A DNA stretch of 64,000 nucleotides from Homarus americanus (taxonomy: Eukaryota; Arthropoda; Malacostraca; Decapoda; Nephropidae). The notes under the pieces are model-generated. The model did not search any database. It was given only the letters and a program-made list of their open reading frames with translations, and was not told where the DNA came from. The DNA lies in assembly GCF_018991925.1 (NCBI RefSeq), contig NW_024735503.1:2842768-2906767 (forward strand). The letters run 5' to 3'. The translations under genes were made by a program, and so were the position numbers. Shown here piece by piece: positions 1-12,030 of the stretch. Numbering within the stretch: the stretch's first letter is position 1; each line of letters starts with the position of its first letter.

Positions 1-1027
1 AGAGGATAGTGATCTATCTCCCTTCTTGAAAATCGGTATTACATTCACTATCCTCCAGGATTCTGGTACTACACCCGTTTTAAGGACATGTTAAACAACT
101 TTGCTAAGGGCACACTAAGCTCTTCCTTACATACCTTTAATACTCTGGCAAATATCTCATTTGGACCTGATGACTTATTAGGCTTTAGTTTGTCTATTTG
201 CTTACTAACATCGTTACTAGTCACTACTATCTCGCTTAATTTATTTTCTTCGCTATCTCTGTATAGAGTCGGTGCCTCGGGTATCATGTTTAAATTTTCG
301 GTGGTGAAAACTGTTAAAATTTATTTATTCAGATTACAGTATTGCTCATTTCTCCGTCGTTATCAGTTAGCTCGCCGGTAACTGACTGTATTGGTCCAAT
401 CTTTTCTCGAGTTTTAGTTTGATTCATTTGATAGAATCCCTTGGGGTTTGATTTCATCTCCCTTGCTGTCTTCAGTTCATTATTCTTCTTTGCTTTTCTT
501 ATCTCGGTCTTAACCCTACCGGCCAATACCTTATAATAATCTCGGAGGAAGACTTCACCACGATTTATTCTCCTACCTATAGCCTTCCTTTGTCCAATAA
601 TATTCTTTAAATAATTATTTATCCATTTAGAGTCATTGTTGTTTGATCTGAGTTTTCTGTATGGTGTGTTCTGCCTTTGTGCATTAAGTAACTCATTATT
701 TAAATTGTTGTGGAACTCGGCAACCTCAGATCTCGTTATCAGGTCTCCCGGTAAGGTGAGGTCGCCCTCTGTGGGTACACTGTGTGAGGTCACCTCATGT
801 GAGGTCATGTAGTTCACCCCCAAGCATGATACCCCTTCTCTCATCTGCCTCTTCAAACTATCAAAGTTTGCCCTTCTGAAATCTGGGACTTTAGTGGAAT
901 TTTCCTTGCGGCTGCCCTGAAATTCTAACTGGAATCTAATTTCTTTGTGATCGCTGTTAGGAAGTTAGTTCCCTACCTCGACATTACTAATGATGTTTTC
1001 TCTGTAATAGGTGAATACGTTCAAGCA
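1..1027 (-). pseudogene. CR1-like non-LTR retrotransposon fragment (end of endonuclease, linker, start of reverse transcriptase)
   Basis: Read on the minus strand, this fragment runs in order through the end of an APE-type endonuclease (SDHKEIRFQLEF, about 1027-870), a basic linker (856-329), and the start of a reverse transcriptase (KLKPNKSSGPNEIFARVLK, 287-69). It continues towards a PIFKKGD-type motif near position 20. SDH near the endonuclease end and the NKSSGP..I..RVLK block are typical of the CR1/Jockey group. The copy is dead: there is an in-frame stop before SDHKE, the frame breaks around 287-330, and one base appears lost near 75, ending the RT frame after MSLK. The element runs off the window edge, so its 3' end is unseen. 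It lies antisense to the dpr gene, and its homology stops about 45 bases before the first visible dpr exon. The clade assignment is from motif memory only. Confidence 0.88.
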
Positions 1028-1070
1028 TGTGGATAGGACGTTAATAACGTAGGTGTACATGTGTCGACAG

Positions 1071-1281
1071 GTGTCGTGGGTGCGTCACGAGGACATCCAC
1101 GTGCTGACAGTAGGTCGCCTCACTTTCACTAATGACGACAGGTTCGAGGCTATGAACAAGCCGGGGTCGGACGTGTGGTCACTCAGGATCAAGTTTCCTC
1201 AGTTACGAGATTCTGGCAAGTATGAGTGTCAGGTGTCGACGAGGCCGCCCAGGGCACGAGTCATCACACTCAACGTGGTAG
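1071..1281 (+). CDS. dpr: dpr-family gene, exon encoding second half of Ig domain 1
   Basis: This is the first exon in the window of a Dpr (defective proboscis extension response) type protein, a small cell-surface immunoglobulin protein that pairs with DIP receptors in arthropod neurons. The frame reads VSWVRHEDIHVLTVGRLTFT and later DSGKYECQVSTRPP. The W-[IV]-R-x-x-D-[IL]-H-x-L-T-V-G motif and the D-x-G-x-Y-x-C motif of the F strand are hallmarks of Dpr Ig1. The first Ig1 cysteine must be in an upstream exon outside the window. The acceptor is cag at 1068-1070 with a weak pyrimidine tract. The donor GTAAGT starts at 1282 and leaves phase 1. I chose this start because VSW at a phase-0 junction fits the family and the reading upstream is not Dpr-like. 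Which dpr paralogue this is cannot be told. Confidence 0.92.
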
Positions 1282-1985
1282 GTAAGTGACATTTATGTCT
1301 CGTAATTTTGTCTTCATCACTTTCGTGTGTGCATACATATATATGTATTAGCAAAATTATCCGGCTAAGCTCCGGTTAGGTATTTACTGTATAACTTTGA
1401 TCCTCATAGTTTGCCCTCCCTAATACGGGTAGCCACCTCCCACAATCGCCGTGGTGATATCTCATAAGGGGAAGATTTTTGGTTCTTGCCCAGACCATTA
1501 CTCTGCCTCAGGGGAACGAGATCTTCAGCCCCAAAGCCGACAACGGTCACAGATATTGACTATGGGGCAACAGTCACTGAATGGCGCATAGATCTGCGGC
1601 TCAACTATCTCAACTATCTCAACACAGCAAGGGTAGCTACTTTTGTATCAGGAGATTTAATTTTAATGGAATAAAATGGCAGCGAAGGTGTGTCTATTGA
1701 GGGAGGCTGGAGGCCAAGAAAAAATAAATAGTAGTAGTCGTAGTGTGTGAGTGTTTCTTGTTCGATACAGACAATACCTCATAACCGGTAGTGATTAAGT
1801 GGGCATGAGGAATACGGTCCTACTGTAGTGGAGGAAATTAACATCGAATTATATGATCTGGGCGATGAAACCATGTTAACGGTGTGCAAGTTATAGGATG
1901 CATCATATTAAGTGGTTTACCCTTCTGCTACCATTGGTGTGTGTGTGTGTGTGGGATAACAAAAGGTGTTTTCTGCCATCACCAG
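1282..1985 (+). other. dpr intron (704 bp)
   Basis: The intron starts with GTAAGT and ends with a cag acceptor at 1983-1985. It holds short GT and TA runs and no recognisable element or coding segment. Confidence 0.8.
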
Positions 1986-2113
1986 AGCCACGGGCGGTGA
2001 TACCCCCAGGGCCGGAGCTGTACGTAGATCTCGGGTCGCCCCTGAACATCACATGCATGGTACCGGACAGCCCGGAGCCTCCGGAAAACGTATTCTGGTA
2101 CCACCGTGACAAG
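1986..2113 (+). CDS. dpr: dpr-family gene, exon encoding first half of Ig domain 2
   Basis: The G ending the previous exon joins AG here to give Glu, so the phases match. The frame then reads PRAVIPPGPELYVDLGSPLN followed by ITCMVPDSPEPPENVFWYHRDK. The segments ELYVDLGSPLNITC and FWYH carry the B-strand cysteine and C-strand tryptophan of Dpr Ig2. NIT is a possible N-glycosylation site just before that cysteine. The donor after AAG is GTTAGT at 2114 and leaves phase 0. Open reading before 1986 includes a translated GT microsatellite and is intronic. Confidence 0.92.
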
Positions 2114-2814
2114 GTTAGTGATGATGTGTTCCTCTTGTACCCATCCCTTCTACCTGTTAAATTTCTATCCACACTTCTATTTGTAGCAATTGTGAACTGT
2201 TCATCTTTATTTATTCAATTTAATAAAGTGTAAAGTTCTGTTTCGTAACCTTTAGTTGTGGATGGAATATTGTAATTACGAACCTTAGAAGTTGTAGCGC
2301 AGTAATACAAATTTTGTGAGTATGAAGGAGTTCCCTCCTACAATACGAGAACACAATTCTGGACTTTAAGTTTAGGACTCTTATTACTAACTGGCTGATA
2401 AAGCATTATTGGGAATCATAATGAAGATAGGAGGTTCAGCCTGGAGCTCGTGTTGGCTGCCTGCCAGTCACAGTCATTGTGCAATGGATAGGGCGTCCGT
2501 CGTATGTCGTGAACCTTGGCCATAATGGATCCTACAACAAAGTACGTCTCATAAATAGATAATAACAAAGCAAATTGTCCTATAACTAACCACGAGGGAA
2601 AGTTTAGCCTTATTGTCGAGTGTTAAATTATGAACGCATCACCCTCGTAGTGGTAGCCTTCCGCCATTCTTATCACATTAATTCGTACCATTATGTTGAG
2701 TATTGGAATAAACTGATGAGACACTGTTAGTTTCTCAGCATCTGGTCACAAATATTAGTGAAGATGTATCATGAAGAGTTACACACCGCACCCCTTTATA
2801 CTTCCTTCTCCAGG

Positions 2815-3075
2815 TGCCGCGAGAACAGGACAGGCCAGGAATCCAATGCTCTGTTCGTTCATATAAGAGATAATAAGCATTGCATTGACTGGGATGATGC
2901 CCTCTCAATATTACCTTATAAGTCAATTGTCAGTAGGAACATTATAGAATCCAGTCTCATTAAACATGCCGAATTCGTCAACATGAATTTGAGTAATGGT
3001 ATGTACAAACTGGATAATTTTGTAATGAAGAAGATTTGTAACCAGGTGAGAAGGTTGGGTCATCTTGCCCTATGA
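2815..3075 (+). pseudogene. Penelope-like element, C-terminal GIY-YIG endonuclease fragment
   Basis: The frame contains TGQESNALFVHIRDNKHCID, then ALSILPYKSIVSRNIIESSL, and a tail ending MKKICNQVRRLG. The H-x5-H-x-I-D-W block and the later conserved Glu in IIESSLIK match the C-terminal part of the GIY-YIG endonuclease that follows reverse transcriptase in Penelope-like elements. Everything upstream (GIY-YIG core and RT) is missing, so this is a 5'-truncated copy in sense orientation inside the dpr intron. The left boundary near 2815 is an estimate, since the reading before it looks unrelated. The stop is at 3073-3075. Confidence 0.75.
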
Positions 3076-3330
3076 CCTGACTACGGACATCTGCTGTGCT
3101 TATGAAGATTAGAAGGGTCACTGACTAATGACCGGACCATTGTGGACACCTGCTGTCCCCTAGGGACATAATCTCACTCTCCTCTGCTGTATATATTAGT
3201 CTTTTCAAGTATTTCTCCTTAGTCTGTACTCACCCCTAAAGATGTGAATTACACGAAAGGCTTGGGAACTACGTGTTTTCTTGTGGTTATCAGCATATAC
3301 TTGGATCACGCACACCTGCAGTGATTTACT
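3076..3330 (+). mobile_element. probable 3' UTR of the Penelope-like element
   Basis: This non-coding sequence follows the endonuclease stop directly and has no simple repeats, as expected for the 3' UTR of the same insertion. The right border is not marked by a clear target duplication, so the end is approximate. Confidence 0.45.
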
Positions 3331-3617
3331 TGCAAATATATCTATATCCGCTGCATATATAATGGCCTTGCTGAAACTGTGTCACCTCATCATGACACTT
3401 GCTACCCGTGCCAAGTTTGGTCCGGGCGGCTCATTCGCTAGGCCAAGGTAGGACGCCACCCTCCGGGAGGCTCCACATTGTCTCACTGTTCAGTCCCCAA
3501 AACTTCTTCTTCCATCAATACTTCATTAACGGTGTATGTAAGTTCCACCATGTTTTTCACTACAACGGTACAGCAAAGCATATTTTTTAGCATTAAACTG
3601 TAATTATTTTATATTCT

Positions 3618-3785
3618 AATCATCACTACATATAACACCACCCATCATCACTACATATAACATCATCCATCATCACTACATATAACACCATCCATCATCA
3701 CTACATATAACACCATCCATCATCACTACATATAGCACCACCCATCATCACTACATATAACACCATCTATCATCACTACAGATCA
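3618..3785. repeat. 25-bp minisatellite (about 6-7 copies)
   Basis: A unit containing CATCACTACATATAACACC repeats every 25 bases with few changes. It lies in the second visible dpr intron, just left of the (TA)n run. Confidence 0.9.
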
Positions 3786-3837
3786 GTAAAGTAGTTTCCG
3801 AGATTCTCGTGAGGACACACACACAGACATACTTCTT

Positions 3838-6096
<2,259 letters not shown>

Positions 6097-6420
6097 AAAT
6101 ATTGAAATTAACATACTTCCTCTAAATAAAACCTGCCTGGTAAATCTGGCATATTATGTTAAGTGTCAAATCTTGTTTAAAATCATCATGTAAGCATTTC
6201 ATGATGACAGTCAAAACATTGACGATACTTACTGAAAGTCATTCCAACATCACGCCCTTGATCGCAACCTCCTCATCTACTACCCCCCCTTCTGCCATCA
6301 CCCCTTCAGTAACTATTCTCCCCCTCCCCTCAAAATGTCACAACATAGTAGTAGCAGACCAATACATTGAACCCGTAACCGCTGTTAGGGTAGTGGTAAA
6401 CCAAATAAATCAAATTGCAG

Positions 6421-6589
6421 ATGGTGTCGTTTGATGGGTCGCGGCAGGGCGTGACCATCAACACGGACAAGGGCCCCGTCACCACCAGTATCCTGCTTAT
6501 CCCCGACGTCACAGTGCAGGATTCCGGCGTATACATCTGTGCGCCGCAGGGCATGAAGGAAGCATCTGTCAGAGTTAGTGTGCTAAATG
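6421..6589 (+). CDS. dpr: dpr-family gene, exon encoding second half of Ig domain 2
   Basis: The exon opens in phase 0 after cag at 6418-6420 and reads MVSFDGSRQGVTINTDKG, then TSILLIPDVTVQDSGVYICAP, ending SVRVSVLNG. D-S-G-x-Y-x-C supplies the second cysteine of Ig2, and V-x-V-L-N-G is the usual end of Ig2 in Dpr proteins. The junction YHRDK|MVSFD joins the C and C' strands cleanly. The donor GTGAGA starts at 6590, leaving phase 1. An apparent longer frame past 6590 is read-through into the intron. Confidence 0.93.
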
Positions 6590-7197
6590 GTGAGAAAATC
6601 TTCTGTTTAACCTCTTGATTTATCATGATTATATCTTAACGCTGTGAGCCTGTTCTATTTTTTTTCTCACAAATATCCCACATTTTCCTACTTAAACACA
6701 CAACTGGTAATCCGCCACTAACTACTTCACCTTATAGCTGGTTACAAGTGATCTCGGGCACGCTCGTGCCCTTGTGAGAGTTTGAACGCTCGTGACAGCG
6801 TACAGCGAATGAGGGTGTGCCAAGTCTGTAGACTTGCATTGTTAATTAAGGTGCGCCAAGTCCGTAGACTTGCATCGTTTTCCCTTGTAAATGAAAATGT
6901 TAACTAATACCTTCCAAAAGAAGCCATCGACATGGGACCAGGTTTGTTCCACTCAATGATTTTTTGCGATTTTTCCACCAAGTTTGATGAAAAACGATTG
7001 TGCCGTTTCGGCTGCTCAGAACAGACACCCAAACAGACACACGCCTTGTCCTATAGTATATTAGATGATAACATCCCGCCACTAACTACTTCACCTTATA
7101 GCTGGTAATGATAACATCCCGCCACTAATTACTGTACTTCACCCTACAGTTGGTATTAACAACTAACGCAACACTAACTATTTGTTTTTGCCAACAG
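6590..7197 (+). other. dpr intron (608 bp) with split tandem repeat
   Basis: The intron runs from GTGAGA to the acag at 7194-7197. It contains the RTE-tail repeat (6753-7066). A 31-bp segment starting CCGCCACTAACTAC occurs exactly at 6712-6742 and 7076-7106, with a degenerate third copy near 7117-7154. Confidence 0.88.
6753..7066 (+). mobile_element. short dispersed repeat with RTE-type 3' tail, copy 1
   Basis: About 310 bp shared with 8862-9165 in the same orientation. The block reading CCACCAAGTTTGATGAAAAA, then GCCGTTTCGGCTG, then CAGAACAGACA, is the kind of 3' tail shared by RTE-clade LINEs and their SINEs. It ends ATAGTATATTAGAT. No protein is encoded. It could be a truncated RTE 3' UTR or an RTE-mobilised SINE. 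Confidence 0.7.
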
Positions 7198-7298
7198 GAG
7201 AACTGCCACAGGCGATGCAGACAGGGTCCACCTGCCGAGGCTGTGTTGGCTCCTACGTGCTGCTGCTGTTGACCATAATCTACCATTTCTTGCTGTGA
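7198..7298 (+). CDS. dpr: dpr-family gene, terminal coding exon with hydrophobic C-terminus
   Basis: The phase-1 G of the previous exon joins GA to make Gly. The frame then reads ELPQAMQTGSTCRGCVGS followed by YVLLLLTIIYHFLL and TGA at 7296-7298. GELPxAMQTGS just after Ig2 is a Dpr C-terminal signature. The short hydrophobic end with no cytoplasmic tail fits a GPI-attachment signal, as known for Dpr proteins. The four exons total 609 nt (202 residues plus stop), consistent with about two thirds of a Dpr. The TGA lies in the first unit of the minisatellite that follows. Confidence 0.92.
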
Positions 7299-7870
7299 TG
7301 GCCACCTAGTGCTGCGATGACTATCTGCTGTTGTGATGGCCTCCTGCAGCTTCTGTGATGGCCTCCTGCAGCTTCTGTGATGGCCTCCTGCTGCTGTGAT
7401 GGCCTCCTGCTGCTGTGATGGCCTCCTGCTGCTGTGATGGCCTCCTGCTGCTGTAATGGCCTTCTACAGATGCTGTAATGGAGTTTTACAGCAGCTGTGA
7501 TGGGTTTTACAGCTTCTGTATTGGCTTCCTGCAGCTACAGTGATGTCCTTCCGCAACTGACGTAATGGACTATAACTGTTGTGAGAGGCTGCCGTTGCGA
7601 TCGTCACCTGCTGCTATGGTGGCCTCCTACAGCTGCTGTGTTGGCCTCCTACAACTGCTGTGATGGCTTGCTACAGCTGCTGTGATGGCATCCTAAGGTG
7701 CCATGATGGCCTCCTACAGCTGCTGTAATATACTCCTACAGCTGCTGGGATGGCCTCCTACAGCTGCTGTGAGGGCTTGCTACAGCTGCTGTGATGGCAT
7801 CCTAAGGTGCCATGATGGCCTCCTACAGCTGCTGTAATGTACTCCTACAGCCGTTGTGAAGGCCTCCTGC
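7283..7870 (+). repeat. minisatellite overlapping the dpr stop codon and 3' UTR
   Basis: Irregular units of about 18-33 bp built on GCTGTGATGGCCTCCT fill nearly 600 bp. The first recognisable unit includes the dpr stop codon (TTGCTGTGATGGCC), so the array may have grown out of the end of the coding sequence. Confidence 0.85.
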
Positions 7871-8861
7871 TGCCTATCATCACCCAATGCCTTGAAGCGC
7901 CTGGCCTCGACACATGGAGAGCAGTAGCCTCACACACGACCATCAGCAACACCCCAGCTCTCTCTAACCACATGGACACCCCCTTGAAGAACACACCTGA
8001 TAGTTTTGTTAGTGGTCTTTGTAGTTCGTCGACCACATGAGAATATTCAGGGACTCGTGATTTTTTTTTTCGTTCTTTAAGTTCGTGCACCTATATCGCC
8101 TTTACATGAGTGTTCCATTCAACAGTAGATTAAATAATCCCTGCCACTTCATGTTACAGTGGAGCGCTGTAAACTACACTACTGTGATGAAATTACCCAT
8201 TTTAGACAATAGTAGTTATTTCTTCCCCGAAAAAGTTAAACTACAAAAATGTCCGCTAAACATGGTGAGATGGATGTGTTATCATGATGTGACAGCTTAG
8301 GCAGTATAACTATGTGAGGCACATGGCTACGACGCACAATACGTTACACCTTCACATATTGACACTGGTGAAGTTGTTATTTCTTAAGATTTTTTATACC
8401 TGAAAAAAAGTTCTCTAAAATATTGTTTACATAGAATTTAAAGCGTAATATCAATACCATTTTTTTTTCGTAAAAGTTTGAGATATATCCACAAGACAGG
8501 CAATACTTTGCCAAGATATTTTTAAATATCTTATCTATTTTACCAGCAGATGTTAGGCGTAAATTTAGGTTTGGTTTCATTATACTGAGTTGCCTAAAAC
8601 TATAGTTAATTAATTCAAATATGTTAGTGGCTCTGAGGCAAAACATCATCAGGTTTGGTCACAGTCTGTTAAACTTGCCAAAGTATTACTGAGGACACAA
8701 GTATGGTCACAAGGATAGAACATATCAATCAGATTTCCGCGACGATATTGTTCGTACGTGCACTACAATACTGTCACCTGCGCGGCCTTTGAATGGACAC
8801 CACTCTCAAAGTTACTCACACATGACTTAATTTTTTCATGGACAAGCAAAAACACTAAACA
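7871..8861. other. no recognised feature
   Basis: AT-rich unique-looking sequence. It may hold the rest of the dpr 3' UTR, but I could not place a polyadenylation site. No coding or mobile sequence was recognised. Confidence 0.5.
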
Positions 8862-9165
8862 TGGGCCCTTCGTGCCCTTGTGAAAGTTTGAACGCTCGTG
8901 ACAGCGTACAGCGAATGAGGGTGCGCCAAGTCCGTAGACTTGCATGGTTAACTAGGTTGTGCCAAGTCCGTACACTTGCATCGTTTTCCATCGTAAATAA
9001 AATTTTTAATTAATTCCTTCCTAAAGAAACCATCGATATGGGGCCAGGTTTGTTCTACTCTACGATTTTTTTGCGATTTTTCCACCAAGTTTGATGAAAA
9101 ACGATTGTGCCGTTTCGGCTGCCCAGAACAGACAGACAGACGGCTAGTCCTATAGTATATTAGAT
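8862..9165 (+). mobile_element. short dispersed repeat with RTE-type 3' tail, copy 2
   Basis: Matches copy 1 at 6753-7066 along its whole length with scattered substitutions and small indels. It carries the same CCACCAAGTTTGATG and GCCGTTTCGGCTG blocks and ends TATATTAGAT. Its GACAGACAGACGG stretch is closer to the classic RTE tail than that of copy 1. Confidence 0.7.
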
Positions 9166-10190
9166 TACACTATTGGGTTAGAAAGTTACAGTGCATCTAA
9201 TGATTCAAAAATAAAATCAGTAGGAGGGCAAATATGAGTAAAATATCAGTTTTGAATGTAAAAAACGAAGCTGAAATAAGAGAATAATTCTAATTTTTAA
9301 GAAAAAAATTCTCCTCCCTCAAACCTGCAGTACAAAGTGAATTTTGTATATCCAAAAGATAATATGAATTTGAACACATATTATGATAATTTGTTCCACT
9401 GTGGGAAGATGATATTCTGTAGTCGAGATGATGGTATGTCGCAGCCAGGGTGACCTTACAGTAGGTCACAGATATAGAGTCCATAATAATAACAATATTA
9501 ACATGGCTGAGCCAGTTAAGAGCCTTGGCTCTCTTGAAGGCACCTGAAATACTGTACATTTGTCTCAAAGAAATATTATGGAACATTTAGTATCATCTGA
9601 AATAGTACATTTAACTCGGGAGAAGTGAAAAAGAAAGTTGTGATGAAGGTTAATTAAGTCAGGTTAACTAAGATCAATTCCTCACCATAGAAGCACAGGA
9701 GGGGGTGTTGAGGTTAGTAGAAGCTGTTTGAGTCAGTATCTGGCCAGAGTATCTTGGGAGACGTTAACAATAGAAGCTGTTAGGGTCAGCATTTGGCCAG
9801 TATGTGTTGGGAGACGTAAACAGTAGAAGCTGTTAGGGTCAACATCTGGCCAGTGTGTGTTGGAAAAGGTTAGGTGTAGCTTTGTTGATGCATCATATCA
9901 GGTAGGGTAAAATATTTCACAGGTGTCGTAAAACTCTTTTGCTGGGAACGAAAATTACAGAACGATATATTTTATGGACAGGTTGCTGCTTTGTTTCGGC
10001 CAAAATGAGCATGCCTCAATAAACCTTGTCACCATTCTTTAAAAAAATTATGATTTAGTTTGTGGGTGTAAACAGTGGGTAACACAGTTGCGTTTATAGC
10101 CATATACTTGTATATACAGGTATTCACATACCATCAGTGTTGATATCAAACTCAGTTTGTTACATTTTTTTTATGAAGGTTAAAGGTTCA
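9166..10190. other. mostly unique sequence with a 53-bp triplicate
   Basis: AT-rich non-coding sequence. At 9719-9870 a unit containing AAGCTGTTAGGGTCA repeats three times at 53-bp spacing (9721, 9774, 9827). Nothing else was recognised. Confidence 0.6.
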
Positions 10191-10309
10191 ATTATTATTA
10201 ATATTATTATTATTATTATTTAATTTTTGTTTATTTTTATTATTTTTTTATTGTATTATTATTATTATTATTGTTGTTATTATTATTATTATTATTATTG
10301 TTGTTATTG

Positions 10310-10368
<59 letters not shown>
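10191..10368. repeat. (ATT)n compound microsatellite
   Basis: ATT repeats interrupted by GTT and longer T stretches early on, becoming uninterrupted over the last 60 bases. Confidence 0.95.
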
Positions 10369-10717
10369 GAATGGTACACACTTATTAGCATCATTAACAT
10401 TTTCCAGCACTAAAAGAAGCACCATAAGTGATGACAATGAAGAGAACCAAGGCAAAAACGATTGAGCCGATTCTTAAAGAGTAAGGCCAGAGAGGCCCCT
10501 CCTTTAGCCCTGACATGTCCAAGATGAAACTTTCTCATCCCAAGATTCCTTCATCACTGAGATAGGAATAAAATTTTTCTGAATAGAGTTTCATGACTAC
10601 TGATCAGGGGAAGAGCATGAACACATAACACCATCACGTCACTAAGAAAGTTATTACAGTCTTAAGGACTTTAGTTAATATTCTAAGTAACCTGGGGGCG
10701 ATGACATTGTTTCTAAT

Positions 10718-11280
10718 GTGTGGGTGGTCATGAGGGCGTCAGCCTCTGTGGATGGTCATGAGGGCGTCAGCCTGTGTGGGTGGTCATGAGGGCGTCAGCC
10801 TGTGTGGGTGGTCATGAGGGCGTCAGCCTGTGTGGGTGGTCATGAGGGCGTCAGCCTGTGTGGGTGGTCATGAGGGCGTCAGCCTGTGTGGGTGGTCATG
10901 AGGGCGTCAGCCTGTGTGGGTGGTCATGAGGGTGTCAGCCTGTGTGGGTGGTCATGAGGGTGTCAGCCTGTGTGGGTGGCCATGAGGGTGTCAGCCTGTG
11001 CGGGTGGCCATGAGGGTGTCAGCCTGTGTGGGGTGATCATATGGGTGGGTGTCAGGTTGTGTGGGTGGTCACTAGGGTGGGTGTCATCCTATGGGCTGTC
11101 ACATGGGTGCGTGTCAGTCTATGGGCAGTTACATGGGTGGGTGTCAGGTTGTGTGGGCGGTCACATGGGTGGGTGTCAGTCTATGGGCAGTTACATGGGT
11201 GGGTGTCAGGTTGTGTGGGCGGTCACATGGGTGGGTGTCAGTCTGTGGGCGGTCACATGGGTGGGTGGTAGCCGGCATGG
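10718..11280. repeat. 28-bp minisatellite grading into 31-bp related units
   Basis: From 10718 to about 11030 a unit containing GGTGGTCATGAGGGCGTCAG repeats every 28 bp. From about 11035 to 11280 related units containing GGTCACATGGGTGGGTGTCA are longer (about 31 bp, alternating two variants). Open frames here are repeat translations. Confidence 0.93.
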
Positions 11281-12030
11281 CCAGACAATCAGGGGAATAT
11301 TTCCACCCATTTGTTGGACACGTTCACTCTCTGCCGTAATTATATACTCCAAAATGTAATTGCGTAGTTTTGTAAAATAATTATAATAAGACTTGTTGTT
11401 TCAGCAAGAGATTTGTTGTGGCGACAAACACGATGAGCCTGGGTACTGTGTTCATTCGAGGATCAATTTGTTAGTAAGAACTCAAGTTTACATGATTAAG
11501 TGTATGGGTGTGTTGTATATAAGTGTCTGGGAAGTGTTAAGTAGACCACCTGGTGTGCTGGGAGCCGAGCTAGTGTCTGGGAAGTGTTCAGTAGACCTCC
11601 TGGTGTGCAGGGAGTCGGTTCTCCATTACAATCCTCGCAAACGAAGAAAGGTCATTAGTTAAAAGCGCTACTTTCGTGCTCAAAAATAAAAAACCTATTT
11701 AAGCACGAGTTTATATGACCTAATCTATGCTAACCTATCCCTGAGCGTGTAATTTGTGAAATTAAGTTGATTGCAAATGTTCTGGTCTCTCGCTGCCATT
11801 GAGGAAATAATATTCACACCTAAAGTATTATTGACTTCCCCAAGACCGAATTGTTACGTACATAACATACACATTAACATGACACATATAAAAGGACGGG
11901 TATATACAGTACAGTACTGTCATCGAGTTCCCCGTTACAGACGATGGGATTTGGGTTTGTGTTTTAAAACAAATGAACTTATTGTAGAATATAAAAATGT
12001 GCTTATACTTGATCATGGAGAGAGACGCAT
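11281..12030. other. no recognised feature
   Basis: Moderately AT-rich sequence. A short segment (TGTCTGGGAAGTGTT) occurs twice near 11524 and 11573, about 50 bp apart. No gene or element was recognised. Confidence 0.5.

Noticed and set aside
10970..11359. Gly/Val/Trp-rich frame that could look like a repetitive secreted protein
   Set aside because: The 28-bp unit is not a multiple of three and the frame is carried by indel variants; it is a minisatellite.
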